From Micavibrio sp. UBA7657 (GTDB lineage: Bacteria; Pseudomonadota; Alphaproteobacteria; Micavibrionales; Micavibrionaceae), in contig DLHX01000017.1 in NCBI GenBank assembly GCA_002483465.1, positions 17,581 to 81,580 on the forward strand: 64,000 bases of DNA, read 5' to 3'. The first letter of the stretch is position 1; every line of letters starts with the position of its first letter. The position numbers and the translations under genes were made by a program. Below, piece by piece: positions 27,623 to 36,417 of the stretch. The notes beneath the pieces are model-generated. The model did no database searches and was not told the origin of the DNA. It saw only the letters and a list, made by a program, of their open reading frames with translations.

Positions 27623-28030
27623 CTATCGTGTGCCGAGCGCTGTTTTGATCAGGCTCACGTTTTTTTGATAAAGGCTGGTCATTAAATTGTAATCCATGAC
27701 CGTCTCGCCGGATTTGAGCATCTGCTCTTCCATGATGACCGCGTTACCGTCGGGCGCGACTTCGTAAACTTTCTTCTGCTTGCCCTCTTTCGCGGCGGCG
27801 ACTTCGTTCCCGGCGCCTACATGCATCGCGTTGGTGGAAACCATCTGGATGCCCTTCGATGCCGTAACGCCCTTCAGGACCGTTCCGAAATCCACAGGTT
27901 TTAAATCCTGCGGGCGGTAGTTCGGTGTATCGGCGTTGGCGACATTCTGCGCGATGATGCGCTGGCGCTGGCTCAAATAATCCATTTTCGCGCCGAGAGC
28001 TTTTAAAAGACCTATGTTTTGTGTAGTCAT
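27623..28030 (-). CDS. flgB: flagellar proximal rod protein FlgB
   Basis: 135-residue rod protein with YLSQRQRIIAQNVANADTPN at the N-terminus and a C-terminal MLKSGETVMDYNLMTSLYQKN segment. First gene of flgB-flgC-fliE-fliQ-fliR, directed by the sigma-54 promoter at 28071-28087. Confidence 0.95.
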   Translation of the reverse strand: MTTQNIGLLKALGAKMDYLSQRQRIIAQNVANADTPNYRPQDLKPVDFGTVLKGVTASKGIQMVSTNAMHVGAGNEVAAAKEGKQKKVYEVAPDGNAVIMEEQMLKSGETVMDYNLMTSLYQKNVSLIKTALGTR

Positions 28031-28070
28031 AGCTAGAACCCTTATTTTTTACGTTCCCACAGGGAATATT

Positions 28071-28087
28071 TGCAGAAAGCGTGCCAA
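28071..28087 (-). promoter_or_regulatory. sigma-54 promoter of the flgB operon
   Basis: On the minus strand TTGGCAC-N5-CTGCA, with the invariant GG and GC separated by exactly 10 bp. It ends about 40 bp before the flgB ATG. It overlaps the start-codon region of the divergent FlhB-like gene, so activity on one side may interfere with the other. Confidence 0.75.
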
Positions 28088-28470
28088 TGGTGGATCAGTA
28101 CGACGATGGCCGGAAAATTACTCCCAGGGACATCCTAAACCGTTTAAATATAAGGAAAATTCCGCGCCGGAAGGTGGCCGTGGCCATCGAGGACGGGTCT
28201 GATGACGGGGGGGTGCCGGTCATTACGGCGGCCGGGCGGGGAAAATTTGCCGAGACGATCCTGCAGCTGGCCTATGACAATGGAATCGACGTCCGGGAGG
28301 ACAGCGCCCTCGCCGAAATGCTGGCCAAGGTTGAGTTGGATAGCCCACTCCCTTCCGAGGCCTTCATGGCCGTGGCTGAAATTCTGTCTTATGTCTACCG
28401 CGCGAATGGCCAGCCAAACCCTTTCGATGCCGTGATGGGACGTGCTAAGGATAAACGACAGGACACATGA
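28087..28470 (+). CDS. FlhB C-terminal paralogue (FhlB/EscU-type export switch domain)
   Basis: 127 residues from ATG 28087; a GTG at 28081 is two codons upstream. It is related to the cytoplasmic C-domain of FlhB: VAVAIEDGS aligns with the strand after the cleavage site, then a helix ending in GIDVREDSALAEMLAKVELD, and SEAFMAVAEILSYVYRANG matches FKAVAEVISYVFKLRG of FlhB in this window. It has no membrane helices and no NPTH motif, so it cannot autocleave. No clear Shine-Dalgarno is seen. It is first in a plus-strand group with a coiled-coil protein, fliO and fliP. Confidence 0.8.
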   Translation: MVDQYDDGRKITPRDILNRLNIRKIPRRKVAVAIEDGSDDGGVPVITAAGRGKFAETILQLAYDNGIDVREDSALAEMLAKVELDSPLPSEAFMAVAEILSYVYRANGQPNPFDAVMGRAKDKRQDT

Positions 28471-28733
28471 ACGCGCAGCCACCACTTGAGCAGAGATTCG
28501 ACGATCTCATCGCCCGCATCGACGAGGCGACGCGGCAGGTGGATTCCGGCATCCTCGCCGATTTCGATGCGCTCAATAAGGAAATCATGGAGGTCTTTGC
28601 GGCAACGCAGGGCTCCAGCAAGGAAACGGCGCAATCGATGCAGAATTATATGGGCAAGGTGATTGTGAAGCTCGACGAACTGGCGGTCAGCATCAACGCA
28701 TACAAAAATACCCTGCAGGAGAAAAAAGAATGA
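28467..28733 (+). CDS. short helical protein between fhlB-like gene and fliO
   Basis: 88-residue acidic, mostly alpha-helical protein (LEQRFDDLIARIDEATRQVD, then KVIVKLDELAVSINAYKNTL). It is predicted by eye to form a coiled coil. No family is recognised. It overlaps both neighbours by 4 bp (ATGA junctions), so it belongs to the export-apparatus operon. A chaperone or FliJ-like accessory role is possible but unproven. Confidence 0.7.
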   Translation: MNAQPPLEQRFDDLIARIDEATRQVDSGILADFDALNKEIMEVFAATQGSSKETAQSMQNYMGKVIVKLDELAVSINAYKNTLQEKKE

Positions 28734-29032
28734 CAGGCTGGCATGATCTGCCGCAAATCGTGCGGCTGCTGGCGGCGCTGGCATTTGTCATCGCCTTGAT
28801 GGGCGGGCTTTCTATATTGCTGAAAAAAATCGGCCTGCCGGGGACACCAAACACACCGGGCCACAAGCGGCGCATGAGAATCGTCGAATCGCTGCCGCTG
28901 GACGGGCGTCGCCGCGCGGTTCTTATCCAGTGTGACGACAAACAGCATCTTGTTATTTTAGGCGCGAGCGGCGAAACTGTGGTCAAGACAGATATCGAAC
29001 CGGTGATGATTGATGAAAAAGCCGCTCTTTAG
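28730..29032 (+). CDS. fliO: flagellar biosynthesis protein FliO
   Basis: 100-residue protein with one N-terminal membrane helix (about 9-30) and a small cytoplasmic domain with the FliO pattern RMRIVESLPLDGRRRAVLIQ followed by HLVILGASGETVV. FliO assists assembly of the FliP ring. It lies directly before fliP, whose start overlaps its last 20 bp. Confidence 0.88.
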   Translation: MTGWHDLPQIVRLLAALAFVIALMGGLSILLKKIGLPGTPNTPGHKRRMRIVESLPLDGRRRAVLIQCDDKQHLVILGASGETVVKTDIEPVMIDEKAAL

Positions 29033-29777
29033 ATTTTTCCTCGCGCTGCTGCCGTTGATCGCGCTTTTGCCCGGCGCGGCCTGGGCACAAACCGTCAATT
29101 TAGACCTCGGCGCGGATGGCGACGGCACGGTGACGGGCCGCGTCGTTCAGCTTGTCATTCTGTTGACCGTTCTTTCGCTGGCGCCGTCGATCCTGATCAT
29201 GATGACGTCGTTCACGCGCATCATCGTTGTGCTGTCGTTCCTGCGGACAGCAATCGGTATCCAGCAGACGCCGCCTAACACGGTCATGATTTCGCTCGCG
29301 CTGTTTCTGACCTTCTTCATCATGGCACCGACGTTAGAGGCCGCGTATAAAACCGCGCTCGTGCCGCTGATGAACGAGGAAATCGACGAAGTCCAAGCGT
29401 TCCAGCGCGGCGTTGAGCCTTTCAAGATGTTCATGCTCAAGCATGTGCGCGAAAAAGATTTAAACCTCTTCATCAGCCTGACCGAAACGCCGGAGCCCGC
29501 CGACCCGATGGCGCTGCCGATCCAGATTGTCATTCCCGCCTTCATGATTTCGGAATTGCGGCGGGCGTTTGAAATTGGATTTATGCTCTTCCTGCCATTT
29601 CTGATTATCGATCTGGTGACAGCCTCGATCCTGATGTCGATGGGTATGATGATGCTCCCGCCCGTGACGATCTCGCTGCCGTTTAAAATTATTTTCTTCG
29701 TGCTGGTGGATGGCTGGTACCTGATTACCGGATCCTTGATCCAGAGCTTCGATACGATCCCGCCGGTTCCCGGCTAG
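29013..29777 (+). CDS. fliP: flagellar export gate protein FliP
   Basis: 254-residue core of the export gate. It has a cleavable signal peptide ending GAAWAQ, then VILLTVLSLAPSILIMMTSF, RTAIGIQQTPPNTVMISLALFL, and the C-terminal IPAFMISELRRAFEIGF and VDLVTASILMSMGMMMLPP type segments (the last as I-D-L-V). ATG 29013 is preferred over an in-frame TTG one codon earlier. It is convergent with the AMIN/TPR gene, overlapping by 4 bp. Confidence 0.96.
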   Translation: MKKPLFRFFLALLPLIALLPGAAWAQTVNLDLGADGDGTVTGRVVQLVILLTVLSLAPSILIMMTSFTRIIVVLSFLRTAIGIQQTPPNTVMISLALFLTFFIMAPTLEAAYKTALVPLMNEEIDEVQAFQRGVEPFKMFMLKHVREKDLNLFISLTETPEPADPMALPIQIVIPAFMISELRRAFEIGFMLFLPFLIIDLVTASILMSMGMMMLPPVTISLPFKIIFFVLVDGWYLITGSLIQSFDTIPPVPG

Positions 29778-32700
29778 TTCGTAGCCGGCGGCGCTGCTGC
29801 TGCGGGCGGCGGCGCATCAGCCGGAGGTGCTGGCGCTGCCGGAGCGGGCACAGCAGGCGCCGAAGACGCCCGGTAATTATCCAGGAATTGCTTGAACAGA
29901 TCGACTTCCGAAACGACGCCCATCAGCGTTTCGCGGTCAGCCAGCGCCCCGCTCTGCCGCGCGCGGGTGATGACCTCGAATACGCGCGCCTTGTCGGTCT
30001 GGGCCATGGAGTCGGAATATTTTTCGCGCATATTCGCGAGGCCGATGCGGTCACTCGCGAGATTCATCGCCACAGCGCGCTGCATGAGCAGCCCGGTATG
30101 TTCGGGCGTTAATGGCCGCGTCAGGGAAATTTCCTCGTCGTTCACGACATCGCCCAGTGCCTCGGCGGCATCATCCCAATAGCCCGCGCGCCAGGCGATA
30201 TCGGCGCGGAGTTTATTGACGAGCTTCGAGCGCGGCAAATCGTGTAACAGCGCGAGCGCCTGGTCGGGACGGCGCTCCTGCGACAGCGCACGCGCGCGGA
30301 GCAACGATATTTCCTGGTAGCGTTCCGGCAGGCGCTGGTCTTCCGGCAGAACATCCAGAATGGCCTTTGCCTTGCCAAGCGTGCTGAGCGCGTTGACGGA
30401 TTTACCATCCAGCAATTCAATCGCCGCGAGTTTGGTGGCGATGCGATAAGCTTCCGCGCCCTGCTTATTGGTCATCTTGTTGTTCATCACACCCTGCAGA
30501 AGCGTTACCGCGCGGTCCAGCAGTTCCTTGGTCACGAGGTGATCTGCGAGTTTTTCAGCGATCACGTCGCCCTTCTCGCCGCCAGGGCTGAGCGCGATGA
30601 ATTCATCGTACAGCGCGGCGGCATCGGGGCCCGAAATTTTGAGCAGTGCATCGCCTGTGAAAAGTTTTTCGAACGTCTCAACCATTTCGGCGAGAATGCG
30701 GTCGCCTAAATCTGTGCCTTCCGAAAAGGTCGCGGCGTCGCGCATGATTTTCAGGCCCTTGATATAATCGCCGGTATCGAAATAAACCTTGCCGAGCCAG
30801 TAATTAATGAGCGCCTCAAGTTCGTCGCCGCGCCATGCGTAACGCAGGCGCTCGAGCGCATCGATGGCCTGCGGCGCCGTGATCTGCTTGTTCTCGTATT
30901 TCAGGCGCGCGATGGCGAGGCCGCTCTTGGCGCGGTACATCGCGTCTTTTCCGGTCATCAGCGGCGTCCAGATCGTGATCGCCTCGGCGGGTTTCTTGTT
31001 CTGACGCGCCGCCTCGCCCTTGAGGTAAGTCAGCGCGGCTTCCTGCTGGAACACCAGCTTGCCGCCGTGATCCTCGACGAGTTTCAGGATTTTCTCGCCT
31101 TCCGCCAGTTTGCCGGAGCGCAGCGCGACCTCGGACAGCACAAGGCCAAGCCGCGCAATTAAAATCTCCGGGTAATAGGCCAGGATTTCTATGTCCTTGG
31201 GCAAAATCTCGCCGGCCTGCTGCCAGTCCTGCAGATCGGCAAGCACGTAGGCTTTCCAGTAACCGATTTCGGGATAGCTGTTCAGGCCCTTGTCGTTCAG
31301 ACTATCCAACGCAAGATCGCTGACACGGCCCAGCGCGTTCGAGGCACCGTCGAGCGCGACGAATTCCGGGTTGCTCTCAAGCTCGGGCAATTCTTCAATC
31401 GCGAAATTCAGAAGGCCATTGGCCTCGGCCCACAATCCGTTCGCAAGGTGCATGCGCGCGAGCGATAAAATCCCTTCGATCTGTCCGCTCTTGGGTTTAC
31501 CCGCGAGCGTCGACAAAAGAAGATTGCGGTTATGTTCCAGAACCTGCAGGCCGCCCATCTGCCAGCTGTTGAAATCGAAAATTCTTTTCTCCGGCGATTT
31601 ACGCGGGCCTGTTTCAGCTGTTTTTTTCTGCTGCGCCTGACGGAATGACAAAGCCGTCGCGATATTTTTATTGGCCATTAACTGCAAACCGCCGGGGCGT
31701 GTGACGACAATTTTCTGACGGACGATTTCAACGCTTAAGTCATCCACTTTTGGCAGGATGACGAGCCCGACAGGCGTCTGCAGCGTTTCGAATTCGACAA
31801 AATCCAGCGGCGGGCCGGACATGAATTTCGATGAATTGACGGTAACGACTTTCAATGTGCGCCCTGTTACCGGGTCGGGCACGTCGAGAATGCGGCCCGG
31901 CTCCTGCAAGTCCCAGATCAATTTGCCGCCGCCGGGTTCATCGGCGTTGTCGTCTTCGCGCACGGGCCTGATGCCCTCGATGTGGATGTCATGCGGCGCG
32001 GCGATGACGCGCCAGAGCAAGCCACCTGCCTGTCCCTGAATTGCTTTCGCCCTGATCCTCGGGAATGTGTAGGCCTTGCCGCCTGTGATCAAAACCGTGC
32101 CCGGCGGCATCATGGCGGCGGCATCGGGCCCGACGACGTTCGGGCTCAGCATCAGATCTTCCTGATCAGAGATCAGCCAGATTTTATCGTCGCGCTCGAA
32201 CACGGCCATGCCGGTCGATTTCGTCGCCGTCAGCGTGATGATGTTGGGTTTAGCGGGCATGCCGGTTTTGGCGTCGGTTACCTGCTCCTGCTGTAATTTT
32301 TTAAGATCTTCTGCGTTGGGCGGTGCGGTCGGCTGCGATTTCGGCAATGCGGGTATGGATGGAATGGCCACCGGCGCTTCCGGCGATTTCTCAGGGATCG
32401 TCTGCTTCGCCACACCGGCGACAGGCGCGGCGGCGACTTTCGCAGGCTCCGATTTTTTTTCTTCGGGTTTTTTCTTTTCAGCCTTTTTGGCTTCCGGTTT
32501 TTTTTCAGCCTGTTTTTCCGGCTCAGGCTTCGGTGCGCCGGGCGGATCGTAGATATCCACCACCACGCGGTTGCCTGCGGAAAAATTCCGCGTCGTCGAT
32601 CCCGGCGCCAGCGAGATCGTCACCTGCAGCGGCGACGCTGAAGTCACTTTTACCGCCGACACATTTTTCGGCGGGTCGGTCTTGTAGGCGCTGTCATCCA

Positions 32701-32902
32701 GCGCGGCGGGAGACGAGAAAGAAATCACGAGTTGGCCGGGTGTATTATCGCTGGCGGAATAGACCGGGCTTTTGCCCATGTCGAAGACGAGGCGCGCATA
32801 GCCATCATGTTCGCCCGCGCGCAAACGCACCGTGTCCTGCGCGAACGCGCCGGGCACAGATGCAAAAATCAGGAAAAAACTAAATAAAACAACGCGGAAC
32901 AT
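29774..32902 (-). CDS. large periplasmic AMIN-like / TPR protein
   Basis: 1042-residue protein with a signal peptide ending PGAFAQ. An N-terminal AMIN-like beta domain follows (YARLVFDMGKSPVYSASDNT, LVISFSSPAALD, NRVVVDIYDPPG), then a Lys/Glu/Ala/Pro-rich linker at about 125-185 and a second beta-rich domain. A long helical repeat region reads as tetratricopeptide-like (for example ALTYLKGEAARQNKKPAEAI, LINYWLGKVYFDTGDYIKGL). The tail is Pro/Ala-rich. AMIN domains usually target proteins to peptidoglycan or the outer envelope. It lies 95 bp downstream of motE on the same strand, so a link to motility or the motor is plausible. No gene name is recognised. Confidence 0.75.
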   Translation of the reverse strand: MFRVVLFSFFLIFASVPGAFAQDTVRLRAGEHDGYARLVFDMGKSPVYSASDNTPGQLVISFSSPAALDDSAYKTDPPKNVSAVKVTSASPLQVTISLAPGSTTRNFSAGNRVVVDIYDPPGAPKPEPEKQAEKKPEAKKAEKKKPEEKKSEPAKVAAAPVAGVAKQTIPEKSPEAPVAIPSIPALPKSQPTAPPNAEDLKKLQQEQVTDAKTGMPAKPNIITLTATKSTGMAVFERDDKIWLISDQEDLMLSPNVVGPDAAAMMPPGTVLITGGKAYTFPRIRAKAIQGQAGGLLWRVIAAPHDIHIEGIRPVREDDNADEPGGGKLIWDLQEPGRILDVPDPVTGRTLKVVTVNSSKFMSGPPLDFVEFETLQTPVGLVILPKVDDLSVEIVRQKIVVTRPGGLQLMANKNIATALSFRQAQQKKTAETGPRKSPEKRIFDFNSWQMGGLQVLEHNRNLLLSTLAGKPKSGQIEGILSLARMHLANGLWAEANGLLNFAIEELPELESNPEFVALDGASNALGRVSDLALDSLNDKGLNSYPEIGYWKAYVLADLQDWQQAGEILPKDIEILAYYPEILIARLGLVLSEVALRSGKLAEGEKILKLVEDHGGKLVFQQEAALTYLKGEAARQNKKPAEAITIWTPLMTGKDAMYRAKSGLAIARLKYENKQITAPQAIDALERLRYAWRGDELEALINYWLGKVYFDTGDYIKGLKIMRDAATFSEGTDLGDRILAEMVETFEKLFTGDALLKISGPDAAALYDEFIALSPGGEKGDVIAEKLADHLVTKELLDRAVTLLQGVMNNKMTNKQGAEAYRIATKLAAIELLDGKSVNALSTLGKAKAILDVLPEDQRLPERYQEISLLRARALSQERRPDQALALLHDLPRSKLVNKLRADIAWRAGYWDDAAEALGDVVNDEEISLTRPLTPEHTGLLMQRAVAMNLASDRIGLANMREKYSDSMAQTDKARVFEVITRARQSGALADRETLMGVVSEVDLFKQFLDNYRASSAPAVPAPAAPAPPADAPPPAAAAPPATN

Positions 32903-32997
32903 ACCTTAAAAAGCGTGCCACAGGCGCGGCCAAAGGACAAGGGAACAGGACAGAGCTGCCTGTCTTATCCAGAAGCCGAATCTTCAATGATTAAAGC

Positions 32998-33753
32998 CTA
33001 ATTCGATGGCAGCGAGGGGAGCTGTTTCTGCTCGGCCAGCATGATGGTCATGGTCTTGGCCCGCTCAGGGTTCATGGCGGCCATGATCGGGGAAAGTTTA
33101 CGCTCGGACATCTTCGACATAACCTGCATCAGCACGTCGATATCCAGCGTGTCAAAGATGCGCGCGGCGTCGGAAGGTTTCATACCCTCGTAGATTTTAA
33201 CGAGACTGACGATGCGGGCCTGTTCCTCATCCGACTGTTTTTGAAGGAGTTTCTCAATTTCACCGCGTAACTGGGACAGTTCATTATATTTTCGGTCTAT
33301 TTCCTGTTCGGCGGCGCGGAGCAGCGCCTCGCGCGTCACCATGTCGGCCTCGCGCTTGTCGAGCTCCTCGCGGCGCTTGCCGAGATTGTCATAGAGTTCG
33401 GTCCGGACGGTGGAAAATTCAGTATCAGAGTCGTCGGCATCGACCCAGTCCGGCGTATCTTCAGCGGGCGGCTTGTCTTCGGCGGTCAGAGGCTTGGCCT
33501 CGCCCTCTTTGGCAGCGGTTTCATCTTTATGTTCGCCTTCTGCAGCGGGCTTGGCCTCTTCCGGTTTGGCTTCTTCATGCTCAGTAACGGCAGGCTCATC
33601 TTTTTTCGCAGGCTCCGCGTGGGACGCATCTGCGGCGATGGCCGAGCCGGTCAGCCGGGAAATATCCATGGCCACCTCGGCGAAACGCACCGTGAAGGCA
33701 AGCATCGCCACGAAAACCAGCAAGGGCAGGATTTTGATATAGCTCAGGTTCAT
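32998..33753 (-). CDS. motE: MotE-like motor chaperone
   Basis: 251-residue protein with an N-terminal membrane helix (about 8-28), a long Glu/Lys/Ala-rich spacer, a coiled coil (NLGKRREELDKREADMVTRE, then EIDRKYNELSQLRGEIEKLL) and an MgtE-N-like C-terminal domain (YEGMKPSDAARIFDTLDIDV, MSERKLSPIMAAMNPERA). This is the arrangement of MotE, the periplasmic chaperone of MotC in Sinorhizobium. It lies 3 bp after the DUF6468 gene in the fliL-fliM group. Confidence 0.8.
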   Translation of the reverse strand: MNLSYIKILPLLVFVAMLAFTVRFAEVAMDISRLTGSAIAADASHAEPAKKDEPAVTEHEEAKPEEAKPAAEGEHKDETAAKEGEAKPLTAEDKPPAEDTPDWVDADDSDTEFSTVRTELYDNLGKRREELDKREADMVTREALLRAAEQEIDRKYNELSQLRGEIEKLLQKQSDEEQARIVSLVKIYEGMKPSDAARIFDTLDIDVLMQVMSKMSERKLSPIMAAMNPERAKTMTIMLAEQKQLPSLPSN

Positions 33754-33756
33754 ATC

Positions 33757-34311
33757 CTACATCGCACCCCGGCTTGAGGGTTTCTTACGCAGGGCGGCGA
33801 ACAGTTCCTTTTCCGCCTGGCTCTGCAGATGTTCGGGGACATCTTCTTCCTCCCCTGCTGTCGGCGATTGATCGCTGTAATCGCGGTCATGAATGAAAAA
33901 AGCGGGCCGGTCAGTGATAGCGGGTTTGCGCGCAGGTGTGGCCTGAATATTTCTTGGTATCGCAGCTCCTTGCGGCGCAACGCTGCCATTTTCGGCGAGC
34001 TTTTCAAGGCGTGTGGCGATGTTGTTGGCGGATTCATTTATGATCTGAAGTTCTTCGGCCATCATTTTGGAATCGTTTATGATTTTCTGAAGCTCGCGGC
34101 CCGAACGGTCGCCGGCCATTTTCAACCCATCAATCGCCCGCAGCGCCTCATCGATATTCTTTGAAAGCCGGTCGATGAGCTTGCCCATGTCTTGCCTGTG
34201 CTGGCGGAAACTGGCCATGCTGCGGGATAGCTTGAAACAGAAGAAAATCGTAAAGCCAAGCGCCACCAGAACGGCGATATCCAGCATGATACTCAGAACC
34301 TGGCCTGTCAT
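33757..34311 (-). CDS. DUF6468 membrane protein
   Basis: 184-residue protein with one N-terminal membrane helix (about 6-28), a coiled-coil region (MGKLIDRLSKNIDEALRAID, ELQKIINDSKMMAEELQIIN) and a Pro/Arg-rich C-terminus. The N-terminal 100 residues match the DUF6468 group that accompanies fliM and fliL in alphaproteobacteria. Function unknown; the context suggests the motor or switch. Confidence 0.75.
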   Translation of the reverse strand: MTGQVLSIMLDIAVLVALGFTIFFCFKLSRSMASFRQHRQDMGKLIDRLSKNIDEALRAIDGLKMAGDRSGRELQKIINDSKMMAEELQIINESANNIATRLEKLAENGSVAPQGAAIPRNIQATPARKPAITDRPAFFIHDRDYSDQSPTAGEEEDVPEHLQSQAEKELFAALRKKPSSRGAM

Positions 34312-34325
34312 TTACGCATTCCTTC

Positions 34326-35405
34326 TTACTCGTCCTTTTTCTCGGGCGGTATGTAGGTTTCGATTCTCACGGCGATATTACCCTGTTTCTGGCCGACAGG
34401 GCCGACAAACATCGGGAACGTGCCACAGCGAAGCTCAAGCTCATCTTCCGTCGTGGTGTTCAGCATGACCTGGCTGCCGACCTTCCAGCGGAGCATATCG
34501 CCAAGGGGGATGAAAACCTCTCCCAAAATCGCCTGCAGCTGGATGTCGGTTTTGTAAAGCTCCTGAGTCAGGTGGCTTTCCCAGATGGAGTCGCGGCCGA
34601 ATTTTTCGCCCATGAACATTTGCAGGAGCAGTTCGCGGATGGGTTCTAACGTCGCGTAAGGGACAAGAACTTCCACACGTCCACCGCGATCACCCATGTC
34701 AACCCGCAGGCGCGCGAGAACGCAGGCATTGCCCGATTGCGTGATCGTCGCGAAGCGCGGGTTGGTTTCCATGCGGTCGAGCGTGAAGCTGACAGGCGAG
34801 AGCGGATCGAACGCGGATGATAAATCCGAGAGCGTCACCTGCACCATCTTCTCGACGAGTTTGGTTTCAATCGTTGTATACGGGCGGCCTTCCACCCGGA
34901 TCGCGGGCGTGCCCTTACGACCGCCGAGCAAAACGTCAACGATGGAATAAATCAGCGCGCTGTCCGTCACCAGCAGGCCGTTGTTGTCCCATTCCTCGGC
35001 CTTGAATACCGAGAGCATCGCGGGCAGCGGGATTGAATTCATGTAATCGCCGAAGCGAACCGTGGAAACCTGGTCGAGCGAAACTTCGACGTTGTCGGTC
35101 GTGAGGTTACGAAGGCTGGTCGACATCAAACGTACAAGCCGGTCGAAAACGATATCGAGCATCGGCAGGCGCTCGTAATTGACCATCGCCGAATTGATCA
35201 GCGCCATGACGCCGGAGGACTGGCCTGTCGCGGCATCTTCGTCAAAACCCAAAAGGCTGTCGATTTCCTCCTGGTTGAGGATGCGGGTGCCGCCCTCCTC
35301 TTCCGCCCCGCCATCGAATGCGGGCACGGCATCAGGCGGGGGCGTGGTTACACCCTCGGCGGCTGGCTGGGCTTCTTTGTCTTGCGTTGGTGTTTCGCTG
35401 CTCAT
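34326..35405 (-). CDS. fliM: flagellar switch protein FliM
   Basis: 359-residue C-ring protein that binds phospho-CheY and transmits to FliG. It has an EEIDSLLGFDE motif after an acidic N-terminus, a middle domain (YERLPMLDIVFDRLVRLMST, GGRKGTPAIRVEGRPYTTIE) and a C-terminal SpoA-type domain (GDMLRWKVGSQVMLNTTTED). The N-terminal CheY-binding segment seems extended and Pro-rich. It is second gene after fliL. Confidence 0.95.
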   Translation of the reverse strand: MSSETPTQDKEAQPAAEGVTTPPPDAVPAFDGGAEEEGGTRILNQEEIDSLLGFDEDAATGQSSGVMALINSAMVNYERLPMLDIVFDRLVRLMSTSLRNLTTDNVEVSLDQVSTVRFGDYMNSIPLPAMLSVFKAEEWDNNGLLVTDSALIYSIVDVLLGGRKGTPAIRVEGRPYTTIETKLVEKMVQVTLSDLSSAFDPLSPVSFTLDRMETNPRFATITQSGNACVLARLRVDMGDRGGRVEVLVPYATLEPIRELLLQMFMGEKFGRDSIWESHLTQELYKTDIQLQAILGEVFIPLGDMLRWKVGSQVMLNTTTEDELELRCGTFPMFVGPVGQKQGNIAVRIETYIPPEKKDE

Positions 35406-35487
35406 CGTCTTCTTAGGATCTGTCTTTATTTAGATGGTCTTACCGGCATCTGACGCAAGTTCCGTGCCGCTTTTTTTCATTATAGCA

Positions 35488-36201
35488 CTATTGAATAAGA
35501 ATTTCCTGAAACAGGACGTCCTTGACCTCGACCGGCGCGGCGGCCTGGTTGACGCGCCAGAGCAGTTCCATCTGGAGCCTGTAAATTCCGCCGGAGCCGC
35601 GCAGATCGCGGACGCGCAGCTCACGCAGGTAAGTCTGAAACTGGTCGATAACCTTGGGAATAATTGCCTCGACGGCGCCCTTGTCAGCGCTGTCTTCAAG
35701 CTCGAGCTGGACGGTCAGCCTCAGGTAACGCGGCGTGCCGTCATCGCTGTTCAAGTTTACGATCATGGTCGGAATAGCGACGAAAGAGTCGGACGCGCCG
35801 CCCGCTGCTTCGCCATGGCCTCCGCCACCTCCCTTGGCTTCTTTCTTCTCGCCATGACCGCCTTTTGCGTCGGCTTTTTCGCCGTGCTTTGCAGCAGCCT
35901 TGGCTGCTTCTTCGCATTCATGATCGCCTTCGGCGCATTCGACGGGCGCTTCCTTGCCGAGCAGGCTGTCGAGCATGCCTGTGAAATACAATCCGGCGCC
36001 TGCGCCGATCAACAAAACGACAACCCCGCCAATGATAATGAAAAGTTTCTTTTTACCGCCACCGCCGCCTTCGGCAGGCGCGCCCTCCGCGCCTTCAGCA
36101 GGTGCGCCCTCGGCCCCTTCAGCGGCGCCTTCCGTTTTGGCTTTGTCTTCGCCTTCCTCGGCGTCTTTTTTTTCCGCTTCTTCTTTCTTTGCCTTGGCCA
36201 T
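35488..36201 (-). CDS. fliL: flagellar basal body-associated protein FliL
   Basis: 237-residue stator-associated membrane protein. There is a cytoplasmic Lys/Glu then Ala-Glu-Gly-Pro repeat (about 25-48), a membrane helix at 52-73, and an unusual periplasmic linker at 84-137 rich in Gly, Lys, Glu and His, with Cys89, His94, Cys96, His106, His116 and His129. The FliL domain follows (VAIPTMIVNLNSDDGTPRYL, DLRGSGGIYRLQMELLWRVN). It is first gene of fliL-fliM-DUF6468-motE. Confidence 0.93.
   Translation of the reverse strand: MAKAKKEEAEKKDAEEGEDKAKTEGAAEGAEGAPAEGAEGAPAEGGGGGKKKLFIIIGGVVVLLIGAGAGLYFTGMLDSLLGKEAPVECAEGDHECEEAAKAAAKHGEKADAKGGHGEKKEAKGGGGGHGEAAGGASDSFVAIPTMIVNLNSDDGTPRYLRLTVQLELEDSADKGAVEAIIPKVIDQFQTYLRELRVRDLRGSGGIYRLQMELLWRVNQAAAPVEVKDVLFQEILIQ
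36070..36125. repeat. short tandem repeat encoding the Ala-Glu-Gly-Pro segment of FliL
   Basis: Imperfect direct repeats of about 24 bp encode EGAEGAPA units in the cytoplasmic N-terminus of FliL. Such repeats may vary in copy number between strains. Confidence 0.55.
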
Positions 36202-36248
36202 GGATGGGTGACTTTCGAGTGATTATTCAAGGGTCTGCAATGTTCAAG

Positions 36249-36278
36249 AGTATAGAATAAATCACGCCTTCCGTCTAA
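36249..36278 (-). promoter_or_regulatory. candidate sigma-70 promoter of fliL operon
   Basis: On the minus strand TATACT (36249-36254) with TTAGAC (36273-36278) at 18 bp spacing, about 48 bp ahead of the fliL ATG. No sigma-54 motif was found here, consistent with an early-class flagellar operon. The -35 match is weak. Confidence 0.35.
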
Positions 36279-36417
36279 CCGCTGCTGCGTTATCCACAAC
36301 AGATAACGGAAAAAATTGCCGTATCTCCTTGGAAATCAACGGTCAAATTTTCCATTTACAGAATTTTAGCGCGTGCACGCTACATCCTAAGCGGCTGTTT
36401 TTGATTGTTTTTCCCTT

